Assembly (NCBI RefSeq): GCF_001652265.1
Contig: NZ_LWBS01000440.1
Location: 1-27,748 of the forward strand
Length of the DNA: 27,748 bases
Direction of reading: 5' to 3'
Source of the DNA: Rhizobium leguminosarum
GTDB lineage: Bacteria; Pseudomonadota; Alphaproteobacteria; Rhizobiales; Rhizobiaceae
Part shown: in pieces, positions 6,128-14,669 of the stretch
Position numbering within the stretch: the stretch's first letter is position 1
Layout: each line of letters starts with the position of its first letter
Made by a program: the position numbers and the translations under genes
Notes under the pieces: generated by a model
What the model was told of the DNA's origin: nothing
What the model saw: only the letters and a program-made list of their open reading frames with translations
Databases searched by the model: none

Positions 6128-6331
6128 TTAGTGTCCGTCAGATCCAAGGCCCTTCGGACCGTTGAGTTGGTTCATATCCTCGCTGAGAGATCGAACTGCC
6201 TCCATCGTCACGGCGAGTGCTGACATCAGGATTGCGATGTCGTTGTCGTTATCCAGCTGGGAAAGCGCGCGCGATCTGGCGTGCAACTGCTGGCTGATCG
6301 TGTCGAGCTGCATAATGGTTTCATCGTTCAT
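6128..6331 (-). CDS. Small helical protein, unknown function
   Basis: The 67-residue protein is predicted helical and acidic, with heptad-like leucine spacing (TISQQLHARSRALSQLDND, ILMSALAVTMEAVRSLSED). The start at ATG 6331 has a strong GGAGG six bases upstream, which supports translation despite the small size. Upstream on the same strand, GGAAC (6383-6379) is followed after 16 bases by GCTT, a partial EcfG-type promoter match. No family was recognised. Confidence 0.55.
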   Translation of the reverse strand: MNDETIMQLDTISQQLHARSRALSQLDNDNDIAILMSALAVTMEAVRSLSEDMNQLNGPKGLGSDGH

Positions 6332-6417
6332 GGTGATCCTCCAAAGGTCTAACCTTCAAAGCCCGCGGCGGCCATTTCGTTCCCAGCCGTAGCGTCAAAT
6401 ACGCGATCCGCGTTGCA

Positions 6418-6657
6418 TCACATCCAATCGGCGACGCCATTACCCAGGTTGCCGGCGATCGGCGGACAGCCTGAGCACATTGAGGTTTCGTCATCCTTGT
6501 TCAGTAAGATTTTGAGGGTCTCGGCAAGATAGAAATTCGTGGAGGGATCATTGGTCATCGTCTTGCGCCATAGGCGGGGACCCTCCGCGGCGACGTTGAC
6601 GGATGTTGAGGCTGTCATCACCATCAGCAAGATCAAGTATTTGAAAATTCGACCCAT
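6418..6657 (-). CDS. Small exported protein, unknown function
   Basis: From ATG 6657 the 79-residue product starts with a typical signal peptide (MGRIFKYLILLMVMTASTSV followed by NVAAEG, a likely signal peptidase site after VAA). The mature part contains NFYLAETLKILLNKDDETSM and a CSGCP pair of cysteines. The frame stays open to 6966, but the upstream residues are mixed and unconvincing. No good ribosome-binding site is seen. The CxxC pair could bind a metal or form a disulphide. Family not recognised. Confidence 0.45.
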   Translation of the reverse strand: MGRIFKYLILLMVMTASTSVNVAAEGPRLWRKTMTNDPSTNFYLAETLKILLNKDDETSMCSGCPPIAGNLGNGVADWM

Positions 6658-7006
6658 TCTTATGCACCAACCCGGATGCCTTGCCGCTGGTGAAGCACGC
6701 GCAGACCGTGTCTCAATATGGAGCTTTTGGGTCTTCGCAAGCGACCTTGCGTTCACCATATGCTCCGCATCGGCACGTTGATTTCTGGCTTCATTGCGGC
6801 GATGGAATGGCAGGCAGGGAGGGCTCGCGTTAGTGATTTGTAAACCATAATCATTAGAATTGTCGCTATCGCCGCGAAATTGTTCGTAAAATTGCCACGA
6901 ACTTAGCAAGATTAAAGCCTCATTAGGCGGGCGGGAATAAGGCGTTGTTGGCCCAAGATGGGGCAAGGTTCCTTAACCATAACGATCTTTGAGCGGCGTG
7001 GGGCAC
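6658..7006. other. Upstream region of rlpA
   Basis: About 350 bases with no gene on the plus strand and only the doubtful N-terminal extension of the small exported ORF on the minus strand. It becomes AT-rich from 6830 to 6920 and probably contains the rlpA promoter. A TTAACCAT motif lies at 6973-6980. Confidence 0.5.
6973..6980 (+). promoter_or_regulatory. Possible CtrA-type site (TTAACCAT)
   Basis: TTAACCAT is the 8-mer associated with the cell-cycle regulator CtrA in alphaproteobacteria. Here it is 27 bases upstream of the rlpA start. A second half-site at the TTAA-N7-TTAA spacing is not present. Control of a septal lytic enzyme by CtrA would make sense, but an 8-mer alone is weak evidence. 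Confidence 0.3.
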
Positions 7007-8113
7007 ATGAAACTGGAATACGGGGCGGCGTCTTTCGCAACGACAGCACGGTGGCTGGCAATCTCGGCGATGTGCGCGACAGTCGCAGCGTGTGGCACGA
7101 CGCAGGCAGTGCCGAAGAAAAAAGCCCACGGCAAAGAATATTTCTCCGAATCCGAATATGGCGTCAAGGCGAGCCCGCGGGTCGCCACCGGCAACAACAT
7201 CCCCAAGGGCGGCGGCCGCTACCTCGTCGGCAACCCTTACGAGGTGAAGGGCAAGTGGTACTATCCGAAGGAAGATTTCGCCTATAACAAGGTCGGCGTC
7301 GCCTCCTGGTATGGGTCGGCCTTTCACGGGCGCCTGACGGCGAATGGCGAAGTCTACGACCAGATGCATCTTTCCGCCGCGCATCCGACCTTCCCGCTGC
7401 CGAGCTATGCGCGCGTTACCAATCTCGAAAGTGGTTCCTCCGTCATCGTGCGTGTCAACGATCGCGGCCCCTATCACGAAGGCCGCATCATCGACCTTTC
7501 CAACAAGACGGCTGACATGCTCGACTTGCAGCACAGCGGCACCGGCAAGGTGCGCGTGCAATATGTCGGCCGCGCCCGCATGGACGGCCACGACATGCCC
7601 TATCTGATGGCGTCCTACGCGCCGAAAGGCAGCCGCATTCCCGGCGTCAATCCGGAAGGGCAGATCGCAACCGGCGTGATGGTCGCCTCCAACAGCCGCA
7701 AGATCACCCGCGACCAGCTGCAGAGTTCGGAAGACTACGAGACCCCGGCCAACGTGCCGGTGCCGATGTCGGCGACTTCCTATGCCGGCTCGACGCCGAG
7801 CGCACGCTACAATGCAGCACCCGCCGCAGCACCCGCTCTGGCACCGGCTGCCCATGTTCTGGTCGCGCCATCGGCGCCGTCGTTCAACAATGGCGCTCAG
7901 GCGATGGAACAGATGGTCGTGCTGCCGGAGATCGGCCCGATGCCCTACGAGCGGCCCCAGAATTCGCTGGCGCTCGGCTACCAGAACGAAGAGGTGAAGA
8001 CGGTGACCGTCGATCTCGCCTTCGACGCGGTGATGGTGCGCAATGACGGGCTGACGCAAGAGTCCATCCTTGCCTCGGCCATGCGCCAGCAGGCAAAGTT
8101 CGCCGCGCGCTGA
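7007..8113 (+). CDS. rlpA: Septal ring lytic transglycosylase RlpA family lipoprotein
   Basis: RlpA proteins are outer-membrane lipoproteins that cleave denuded septal peptidoglycan during cell separation. From ATG 7007 the protein has a signal sequence ending in the lipobox VAAC with Cys29 as lipidation site. The double-psi beta-barrel domain follows at about residues 95-190: GVASWYGSAFHGRLTANGE, SYARVTNLESGSSVIVRVND, RGPYHEGRIIDLSNKTADML. The C-terminal 170 residues are Ala/Pro/Ser-rich with no recognisable SPOR domain, unlike E. coli RlpA. The TTG at 6989 would only add residues before the signal peptide. It is followed 60-70 bp later by a carboxypeptidase homologue, suggesting a cell-wall gene pair. 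The length (368 residues) is plausible for rhizobial members. Confidence 0.9.
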   Translation: MKLEYGAASFATTARWLAISAMCATVAACGTTQAVPKKKAHGKEYFSESEYGVKASPRVATGNNIPKGGGRYLVGNPYEVKGKWYYPKEDFAYNKVGVASWYGSAFHGRLTANGEVYDQMHLSAAHPTFPLPSYARVTNLESGSSVIVRVNDRGPYHEGRIIDLSNKTADMLDLQHSGTGKVRVQYVGRARMDGHDMPYLMASYAPKGSRIPGVNPEGQIATGVMVASNSRKITRDQLQSSEDYETPANVPVPMSATSYAGSTPSARYNAAPAAAPALAPAAHVLVAPSAPSFNNGAQAMEQMVVLPEIGPMPYERPQNSLALGYQNEEVKTVTVDLAFDAVMVRNDGLTQESILASAMRQQAKFAAR

Positions 8114-8184
8114 ACTGGCAATTGCATCGGATTTCCTCGCGTTCTAACCTCCTGAAATACGCCGCTCGATCAATGGAAATTGCG

Positions 8185-9378
8185 ATGCTGAAGCCCGTGC
8201 TTCGCCTGCTTGCATGCCTCACGTCGCTCACCACCGGCGCATTTGCGGCCGATGGCGGTGCCGCCGGTTTCGCCACCAAGGCGGCGCAGGCCTATATGAT
8301 CGAGGCCGCCACCGGCACGGTGCTTCTCGCCAAGAACGAGGACCAGGGCTTTTCGCCGGCCTCGCTCGCCAAGCTGATGACGATGGATCTCGTCTTCGAA
8401 GCGGTGACGAAGGGCCAGATCACGCTCGATACGGAATATCCCGTATCCGAATATGCTTGGCGGACGGGCGGCGCGCCGTCGCGAACGGCAACGATGTTTG
8501 CCAGCCTCAAATCACGCGTGCGCGTCGAGGACCTGATCAAGGGCGTCGCCATCCAGGGCGCCAATGACAGCTGCATCATCCTCGCCGAGGGCATGGCCGG
8601 AAGCGAGCAGCAATTTGCCGTGTCGATGACGCGGCGTGCCCGCGAGCTCGGCATGGAGAAGGCCGAGTTCGGCAATTCCACCGGCCTTCCGGATGGCAAG
8701 AGCAAGGTAACCGCACGCGAGATGGTGACGCTCGCTGCCGCCCTTCAGCAATCCTATCCGAATCTCTATCCCTATTTTGCGCAACCGGATTTCGAGTGGA
8801 ACAAGATCTTCCAGCGCAACCGCAACCCGCTGCTCGGGCTTGATCTCGGCGCCGACGGGCTGGCGACCGGCTTTACCGAGGGCGAGGGCTATTCGATCGT
8901 CGCTTCGGTCGAGCGCGACGGCAGGCGGCTGTTTCTGGCGCTTGCCGGCATCGCCTCCGACAAGGAGCGGACGGAGGAGACCAAGCGGGTGCTCGAGTGG
9001 GGACTGACGGCCTTCGAGAACCGGCAGATCTTCGCTGAGAAGGAAGTGATCGGTGCCGCCAGCGTCTATGGTGGCACGTCGCGCACTGTCGGTCTCGTCG
9101 CCAAGGCGCCGGTCAGCGTCTATATTCCGATCAGCAATCCCGACCGGCTGTCGGCGCGCATCGTCTATCACTGGCCGCTGACGGCGCCAGTCATGCCGGA
9201 TACCCAAGCGGGCACGCTGAGGATTTTCGCCGGCAGCCGGCTGCTCAGGGAGGTGCCGCTTTATACGGTGCAGGCAGTCGGCGAGGGCTCGCTCAGCAGC
9301 CGGGCGGTCGACGCCATGCTGGAACTCGGCGAATCGCTTTTCTTCTCCTGGCTCTGGGACACGTCCGCGCCCGGCTGA
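8185..9378 (+). CDS. D-alanyl-D-alanine carboxypeptidase family protein with altered motifs
   Basis: This belongs to the low-molecular-weight PBP (DacA/DacF, peptidase S11) family, which trims pentapeptide stems in the periplasm. It has a signal peptide (MLKPVLRLLACLTSLTTGAFA), then AAQAYMIEAATGTVLLAKN and the SxxK active-site serine in SPASLAKLMT. The usual SxN motif is replaced by IQGANDSC (Gly for Ser), and the KTG triad reads GADGLATGFTEGEGY (Ala for Lys; codon GCG near 8870). The C-terminal beta domain (RTVGLVAKAPVSVYIPI onward) is present, so the gene is full length. Loss of the KTG lysine should strongly impair beta-lactam-type catalysis, so a reduced or structural role is possible. 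The start at 8185 is favoured by GGAA at 8175-8178; 8173 is an alternative ATG. Confidence 0.85.
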   Translation: MLKPVLRLLACLTSLTTGAFAADGGAAGFATKAAQAYMIEAATGTVLLAKNEDQGFSPASLAKLMTMDLVFEAVTKGQITLDTEYPVSEYAWRTGGAPSRTATMFASLKSRVRVEDLIKGVAIQGANDSCIILAEGMAGSEQQFAVSMTRRARELGMEKAEFGNSTGLPDGKSKVTAREMVTLAAALQQSYPNLYPYFAQPDFEWNKIFQRNRNPLLGLDLGADGLATGFTEGEGYSIVASVERDGRRLFLALAGIASDKERTEETKRVLEWGLTAFENRQIFAEKEVIGAASVYGGTSRTVGLVAKAPVSVYIPISNPDRLSARIVYHWPLTAPVMPDTQAGTLRIFAGSRLLREVPLYTVQAVGEGSLSSRAVDAMLELGESLFFSWLWDTSAPG

Positions 9379-9480
9379 ACATTCGGTTTCCAATGCAATT
9401 TGCCGGGAAAGGTGAATATGTCGCCGCGGCGAAAGGTTTTCCTCCATGATATCTTCGGATAGATAGAAGGAGCGGGGCGC

Positions 9481-10191
9481 GTGCGGCGCCTGGAATGCGG
9501 GAAGTTGTCATTGTCATCCGGTACGGGATTGTTCGTTACGTTTGAAGGCGGGGAAGGCGCTGGGAAATCCACGCAGATCCGCCGCCTCGCCGAAGCGCTG
9601 AAGGGCGAAGGTCACGACGTGCTGATGACGCGCGAACCAGGCGGATCGCCGGGTGCCGAGGCCGTGCGCCACGTGCTGCTGTCGGGGGCTGCCGAGGCCT
9701 TCGGCACGCGGATGGAGGCGATCCTCTTTGCGGCGGCGCGCAACGACCATGTCGAAGAGGTGATCCGGCCGGCCCTTGCATCAGGCAAGGTCGTGCTCTG
9801 CGACCGCTTCATGGATTCCTCCCGCGTCTACCAGGGTATTACCGGCAATCTCGAGCCCGATTTCATCGAGACGCTGCAGCGTATCGCCATCAACGGGGTG
9901 ATGCCAGATTGTACCGTGATCCTCGACATCCCAGCCAAGGTCGGGCTGGAGCGGGCGCAGAAGCGCGCTGCCGCCGATGGTCCCGATCGCTTCGAAAAAG
10001 AGCGGCTTGAAACGCACGAGAAACGGCGCGAGGCCTTTCTCGATATCGCCGCCCGCGAGCCGGAGCGCTGCCACGTGGTCAACGCCATGCAGACCGAGGA
10101 GGCGATCGCCGCCGAGATCTTGGCGATCGTCAAACAGTTGCTGTCGCCCGCAGGTCGTTTGCGAATGCCGGAAGCCGCCCATCATGAGTGA
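9481..10191 (+). CDS. tmk: Thymidylate kinase
   Basis: The enzyme phosphorylates dTMP to dTDP with ATP in the dTTP pathway. The P-loop [11 protein letters not shown], the [14 protein letters not shown] substrate loop, the [13 protein letters not shown] (DRY/DRF) motif and a lid segment with DGPDRFEKE are all visible. GTG 9481 is chosen because AAGGAG (9467-9472) lies eight bases upstream; TTG codons at 9505 or 9511 would also give family-like N-termini. The stop overlaps the ATGAGTGA motif that starts the next gene region, so tmk and holB are almost certainly co-transcribed, a common arrangement. The 236-residue length is slightly long owing to the N- and C-terminal extensions. Confidence 0.95.
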   Translation: MRRLECGKLSLSSGTGLFVTFEGGEGAGKSTQIRRLAEALKGEGHDVLMTREPGGSPGAEAVRHVLLSGAAEAFGTRMEAILFAAARNDHVEEVIRPALASGKVVLCDRFMDSSRVYQGITGNLEPDFIETLQRIAINGVMPDCTVILDIPAKVGLERAQKRAAADGPDRFEKERLETHEKRREAFLDIAAREPERCHVVNAMQTEEAIAAEILAIVKQLLSPAGRLRMPEAAHHE

Positions 10192-10199
10192 AGCCCATT

Positions 10200-11225
10200 A
10201 TGAGTGAAGAAAGGCCCGGACTGCTCGACGGCGCCATCTGGCCGGGGGAAAATACCAGGCTGTTCGGCCATGAAGAGGCGGAGGCGTTCCTTGCGCAGTC
10301 CTACCGGTCCGGCAAGGGCCACCACGCCATCCTGATCGAGGGGCCGGAGGGCATCGGCAAGGCGACGCTCGCCTTCCGTTTCGCCAATCACGTGCTCTCG
10401 CATCCCGATCCCGAGACAGCGGCGGAGACGATCGGCGATCCCGATCCTGCCTCTCCCGTCAGCCGGCAGATCGCCTCCGGTGCCTCGCATAATCTGTTGC
10501 ACCTTGCCCGGCCGGTAGACGAAAAGACCGGCAAGGTGAAATCGGCAATCACCGTCGACGAGGTGCGCCGCGCCGGCAAGTTCTTCTCGCAGACATCAGG
10601 CACCGGCAACTGGCGGATCGTCATCATCGATCCTGCCGACGACATGAACCGCAATGCAGCCAACGCCATCCTGAAGATCCTGGAAGAACCGCCGAAGCGG
10701 GCGCTGTTCCTGGTGCTCTCGCACGCGCCGGGACGGCTGCTGCCGACGATCCGCTCGCGCTGCCTACCGCTGAAACTGGCGCCGCTTACCGACGAAGCAC
10801 TCGTCGCGGCCCTTGCCCATCTCGGCATATCAGGCGAGGGCGGAGCGGTGCTTTCGGCCGCCAAAGGCAGCGTCGGCGAGGCGCTGAAACTGTTGAACTA
10901 TGGCGGCGGCGAGATCATCGCCGCCTATGACGAGATGCTTTCCGCTGAGGGGCCGACAGCCCGCAAGGCGATGCATCGGTTGGCCGACGCGCTTTCAGGC
11001 AGGGAAAGCGACACGATCTTTGATTTCTTCGTCAACCATGTCGGCGACGACATCATGAACCGCGCCCGCGCGGCAGCGGGCGAGGGGCAGATCGCCGCGG
11101 CGGAGCGGCTGGCGAGGCTCTATTCCGAGATCACCGAGCGGCTCACCATTTCCGATGGCTACAATCTCGATCGCAAGCAGACGATCATCAGCATTCTCGC
11201 GGATATCAAGCAGCCGGGCGTTTAA
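10200..11225 (+). CDS. holB: DNA polymerase III subunit delta'
   Basis: Delta' is part of the clamp-loader complex of the replicative polymerase. The Walker A region GPEGIGKATLAFRFA, the conserved VDEVRRAGKFFSQTSGTGNW segment, the IDPADDMNRNAANAILKILEEPP box and the SRC arginine-finger region (TIRSRCLPLKL) are visible, followed by a helical collar domain. The Zn-binding cysteines of E. coli delta' are not seen, as in many alphaproteobacteria. ATG 10200 is preferred; a near-identical ATGAGTGAA begins at 10184 in another frame and opens only seven codons. It follows tmk directly and is followed by a palindromic intergenic repeat. Confidence 0.93.
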   Translation: MSEERPGLLDGAIWPGENTRLFGHEEAEAFLAQSYRSGKGHHAILIEGPEGIGKATLAFRFANHVLSHPDPETAAETIGDPDPASPVSRQIASGASHNLLHLARPVDEKTGKVKSAITVDEVRRAGKFFSQTSGTGNWRIVIIDPADDMNRNAANAILKILEEPPKRALFLVLSHAPGRLLPTIRSRCLPLKLAPLTDEALVAALAHLGISGEGGAVLSAAKGSVGEALKLLNYGGGEIIAAYDEMLSAEGPTARKAMHRLADALSGRESDTIFDFFVNHVGDDIMNRARAAAGEGQIAAAERLARLYSEITERLTISDGYNLDRKQTIISILADIKQPGV

Positions 11226-11303
11226 AGCGCGAAAGCGCTTTAATTCTCTGATTTATGCATGTCGTTATCCCAAAACCGCTGCACACTTTTGGGCGACATG
11301 CAT
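11222..11303. repeat. Rhizobial palindromic intergenic element (RIME/ABC-like)
   Basis: There are two hairpins. TTAAAGCGC (11222-11230) with GCGCTTTAA (11235-11243) is followed by ATGCATGTCG (11255-11264) with CGACATGCAT (11294-11303), the latter containing an inner CCCAAAA/TTTTGGG pair. The 'CCAAAACCGCTGCACACTTTTGG' style core matches the repeat at 24999-25050 in layout. Such elements are common between convergent rhizobial genes, as here (holB and the TauE gene), and may act as bidirectional transcript ends. Confidence 0.75.
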
Positions 11304-11305
11304 TG

Positions 11306-12094
11306 TCAGCCGGTCAGCAGCTTACCTGCGACGACGGCAAGCGTGGCGGCAAGGACGATGCGGATGGTGCGTTCGTGCAGCCTCGGCGCCAGAAGGCTTC
11401 CGATGATGATGCCGGGGATAGAGCCGATCAACAGGGCAAGCAGCATCGGCCAGTCGATCTCGCCGATCAGCCAATAGCCCGTGCCGCCGATCAAGGTCAG
11501 CGGTACTGCATGGACGATATCGGAACCGACGATCTCGCGCACATCGAGCCTGGGATAGAGGACCAGCAGGATCGTCACCCCCAGCGCGCCGGCGCCGACG
11601 GAGGTCAAGGTGACGAGGACGCCGAGAACGAATCCGAGAATGACGGTGAGGGCGAGGATGGTCGTCGGCTTCGGCGGCGTGCGATCACCGATGGCGCGGC
11701 GCGCCAATTCGAGGATCGGGCCACGGAAGACCAGCATGATCGCGGTCATGACGAGAAGCCAGCCGAGCGCCGTGGTGATGGTATTGGTCACGCCGATGCT
11801 TTTGCGATCGACGCCGGCCAGCAGCCATAGCATCAGCAGGGCGGCCGGCAGGCTACCGGCTGCGAGGCTGCCGACAATCTTCCAGTTGACGCGCCCGTGC
11901 ATGCCGTGAACGGCCGTACCTGCCGTCTTGGTGATCGCCGCATAGAGAAGATCTGTGCCGACGGCGGTGGCGGGATGGACGCCGAAGAGAAGCACCAGCA
12001 GGGGCGTCATCAGCGAGCCGCCGCCAACGCCGGTGATGCCGACGAGAGCGCCCACGAACAGGCCGGAAAACGAATAGAGCGGCTGGAATGTCAA
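11306..12094 (-). CDS. Sulfite exporter TauE/SafE family membrane protein
   Basis: This is a multi-pass inner-membrane permease of the TauE/SafE (DUF81) family, members of which move sulfur-containing organic anions; the substrate here is unknown. The first family repeat shows FSGLFVGALVGITGVGGGSL followed by LLVLLFGVHPATAVGTDLLY. The second repeat contains VTLTSVGAGALGVTILLVLY and VGSDIVHAVPLTLIGG. About eight hydrophobic segments are evident. The frame extends to 12214, but the extra 40 residues are not membrane-like; a TTG at 12094 behind AGGGGC gives 262 residues, normal for the family. The gene is convergent with holB and divergent from metG. Confidence 0.85.
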   Translation of the reverse strand: MTFQPLYSFSGLFVGALVGITGVGGGSLMTPLLVLLFGVHPATAVGTDLLYAAITKTAGTAVHGMHGRVNWKIVGSLAAGSLPAALLMLWLLAGVDRKSIGVTNTITTALGWLLVMTAIMLVFRGPILELARRAIGDRTPPKPTTILALTVILGFVLGVLVTLTSVGAGALGVTILLVLYPRLDVREIVGSDIVHAVPLTLIGGTGYWLIGEIDWPMLLALLIGSIPGIIIGSLLAPRLHERTIRIVLAATLAVVAGKLLTG

Positions 12095-12327
12095 ACAAGC
12101 GCCCCTGACGGCGCGCAGCGACGACCATTCCGGTAGATGAAAACTGGCACTTCGTTCTGTCCCGCCCTCTTTTCCATGACCGGTAGATTGCGGCAGAAGC
12201 TGAGTCAAGTTCACGCCCCATCGTCCCGGAAATCATTGGCGGCGGTAAAACTTGATGTTTCGCTTGACGGTGACATGCGCTAAGAGCGGCTGACCATTTT
12301 TATAGAGTTAGCCGGACATTGGCCGCC

Positions 12328-13878
12328 ATGACAGACAAGACACCCTTCTACATCACCACCGCGATTTCCTACCCCAACGGCAAGCCGCATATCGGCCACG
12401 CCTATGAGCTGATCGCGACGGATGCGATGGCGCGTTACCAGCGCCTCGACGGCAAGGATGTGTTCTTCCTGACCGGCACCGACGAACACGGCCAGAAGAT
12501 GCAGCAGACGGCGCGCGCCGAGGGCATCACCGCGCAGGCGCTCGCCGACCGCAATTCCGGCGAATTCCAGGCGATGGCGACACTGCTCAACGCTTCGAAC
12601 GATGATTTCATCCGCACCACACAGGAGCGTCATCACGAGACGTCGCGCAACATCTGGAAGCTGATGGCCGACAATGGCGACATCTACAAGGACAGCTATG
12701 CCGGCTGGTATTCGGTGCGCGACGAGGCCTATTACCAGGAAAGCGAGACGGAGCTGCGCGCCGACGGCGTGCGTTACGGGCCGCAGGGCACGCCTGTCGA
12801 GTGGGTGGAAGAGGCAAGCTATTTCTTCAAGCTCTCCGAATACCAGGAGAAGCTGCTTGCGCATTACGAGGAAACCCCTGATTTCATCGGCCCAGCCGAG
12901 CGCCGCAACGAGGTGATCTCCTTCGTCAAGTCGGGCCTCAAGGACCTCTCGGTCTCGCGCACGACCTTCGATTGGGGCATCAAGGTGCCGAACGATCCGG
13001 CCCACGTCATGTATGTCTGGGTCGACGCGCTGACCAACTACATCACCGCGACCGGCTATATCGAGGACAGGAAGGGCCCGCGGGCGAAATACTGGCCGGC
13101 CGACGTGCACATCATCGGCAAGGACATCATCCGCTTCCACGCCGTCTACTGGCCGGCCTTCCTGATGTCGGCGAAGCTGCCGCTGCCGAAGCGTGTCTTT
13201 GCCCACGGCTTCCTGCTCAACAAGGGCGAGAAGATGTCGAAGTCGCTCGGCAACGTCGTCGATCCGGTCAATCTGGTGAACCATTTCGGCCTCGACCAGG
13301 TACGTTACTTCTTCCTGCGCGAAGTGTCCTTCGGCCAGGACGGCAGCTATAGCGAAGAGGCGATCGGCACCCGCATCAACTCCGACCTCGCCAACGGCAT
13401 CGGCAATCTGGCCAGCCGGTCGCTGTCGATGATCGTCAAGAATTGCGACGGCAAGATCCCGCAATGCGGCGCGCTCAGCGACGAGGACAGAGCGATGCTG
13501 GCTGAGGTCGACGCGCTGCACGCCTCGACCCGCGAGGACATGGGCAAGCAGCAGATCCACCGGGCGCTCGCCTCGATCATTTCGGTCGTTTCCGAGACCG
13601 ATCGTTATTTCGCCGGCCAGGCGCCGTGGGCGCTGAAGAAGACCGATCCGGAGCGTATGGGCACCGTGCTTTACGTGACCGCCGAAGTCGTGCGCCAGAT
13701 TGCCATCCTGCTTCAGCCCTTCATGCCTGAATCATCCGGCAAGTTGCTCGATCTTGTCGCGGCAGCTGCAGACAAGCGCGATTTTGCCGCCCTCGGCGAA
13801 GCCGGCCGTCTGGTTGCCGGAACGGCGCTTGAAGCGCCGACGCCGGTCTTCCCGCGCTACGTGGCTCCGGAGGCTTAA
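12328..13878 (+). CDS. metG: Methionyl-tRNA synthetase
   Basis: The enzyme charges initiator and elongator tRNA-Met. It is a class I synthetase with a Rossmann fold: PHIGHAYE carries the HIGH motif at residues 21-24, the KMSKS motif lies at 302-306, and the [14 protein letters not shown] and [13 protein letters not shown] regions form the methionine and tRNA acceptor site. The C-terminal helical anticodon-binding domain (about 370-516) includes [13 protein letters not shown]. No Zn-knuckle with four cysteines is seen, consistent with the short alphaproteobacterial type. The 516-residue length is normal. A TTG nine bases upstream (12319) is an alternative start. It is followed four bases later by tatD. 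Confidence 0.97.
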   Translation: MTDKTPFYITTAISYPNGKPHIGHAYELIATDAMARYQRLDGKDVFFLTGTDEHGQKMQQTARAEGITAQALADRNSGEFQAMATLLNASNDDFIRTTQERHHETSRNIWKLMADNGDIYKDSYAGWYSVRDEAYYQESETELRADGVRYGPQGTPVEWVEEASYFFKLSEYQEKLLAHYEETPDFIGPAERRNEVISFVKSGLKDLSVSRTTFDWGIKVPNDPAHVMYVWVDALTNYITATGYIEDRKGPRAKYWPADVHIIGKDIIRFHAVYWPAFLMSAKLPLPKRVFAHGFLLNKGEKMSKSLGNVVDPVNLVNHFGLDQVRYFFLREVSFGQDGSYSEEAIGTRINSDLANGIGNLASRSLSMIVKNCDGKIPQCGALSDEDRAMLAEVDALHASTREDMGKQQIHRALASIISVVSETDRYFAGQAPWALKKTDPERMGTVLYVTAEVVRQIAILLQPFMPESSGKLLDLVAAAADKRDFAALGEAGRLVAGTALEAPTPVFPRYVAPEA

Positions 13879-13882
13879 GGCC

Positions 13883-14665
13883 GTGCTGATCGACACGCAT
13901 TGCCATCTTGATTTCGCCGACTTCGAGGCAGAGCGGGACGAGATCGTCGCGCGTGCGCATTCGGCTGGTGTTGCGCAGATGGTGACGATCTCGACGCGGG
14001 TGCGCAAGCTCGATACGCTGCTTGCCATCACGGAGAAATATCCCTCGATATTCTGCTCCGTGGGCACGCATCCGAACAATGCCGACGAAGAGCTGGATAT
14101 CCAGACGGAAGAGCTGGTGCGACTCGCCAATGCCCATCAGAAAGTGGTGGCGATCGGCGAGGCCGGTCTCGACTATTTCTATGACACGCAAAAGCCTGAG
14201 GACCAGCAGACCGGCTTTCGGCGCCATATTGCGGCGGCGCGCGAGACTCAGCTGCCGCTCGTCATCCACAGCCGCAGCGCCGACGAGGACATGGCTGAGA
14301 TCCTGACCGAGGAAAGCGGGAAGGGGGCCTTCCCCTTTATCCTGCACTGCTTCTCGGCGGGCCCCGAACTTGCCAAGACCGGCGTCGCGCTCGGCGGATA
14401 CATCTCCTTCTCCGGCATTTTGACCTTCCCGAAATCGGAAGAGCTGCGAGAGATCGCCAAGACGGTCCCGCATGAGCGGCTGCTTGTGGAAACGGACGCG
14501 CCCTATCTGGCGCCGAAGCGCTGGCGCGGCAAGCGCAATGAGCCGTCCTATGTCGTTAACACGGCCGAGGTGCTCGCCGATACGATCGGCCTTTCCTATG
14601 AAGAGGTCGCGCGGATTACGACGGAGAACGCTTTCCGCCTGTTCTCGAAGATGCCGAGGATCTAG
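13883..14665 (+). CDS. tatD: TatD family metal-dependent hydrolase (DNase)
   Basis: This TIM-barrel amidohydrolase-like enzyme is of the TatD/YcfH family, whose members are 3'-5' DNases or RNases in DNA repair and RNA turnover. Metal ligands are visible: LIDTHCHLDF at the N-terminus, AIGEAGLDYFYD (Glu), LVIHSRSADED (His), FILHCFSAGPE (His) and ETDAPYLAPK (Asp). GTG 13883 is chosen since CGGAGG (13868-13873) precedes it by nine bases and the protein begins directly with the first metal motif. The 260-residue length is typical. It forms a tight metG-tatD-MBL cluster. Confidence 0.93.
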   Translation: MLIDTHCHLDFADFEAERDEIVARAHSAGVAQMVTISTRVRKLDTLLAITEKYPSIFCSVGTHPNNADEELDIQTEELVRLANAHQKVVAIGEAGLDYFYDTQKPEDQQTGFRRHIAAARETQLPLVIHSRSADEDMAEILTEESGKGAFPFILHCFSAGPELAKTGVALGGYISFSGILTFPKSEELREIAKTVPHERLLVETDAPYLAPKRWRGKRNEPSYVVNTAEVLADTIGLSYEEVARITTENAFRLFSKMPRI

Positions 14666-14669
14666 CGGC

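Noticed and set aside
6923..8059. 378-residue minus-strand ORF
   Set aside because: Antisense to rlpA; composition is His/Arg/Gly-rich and typical of a codon-position shadow.
12252..12306. Sigma-70 promoter for metG (TTGATG or TTGACG with TATAGA)
   Set aside because: The hexamers do not combine at 16-18 base spacing, so no specific promoter is claimed.
12280..13560. 426-residue minus-strand ORF
   Set aside because: It lies wholly antisense to metG, which has HIGH, KMSKS and normal length; the ORF is a GC-rich shadow full of Arg, Val and Asp with no recognisable family.
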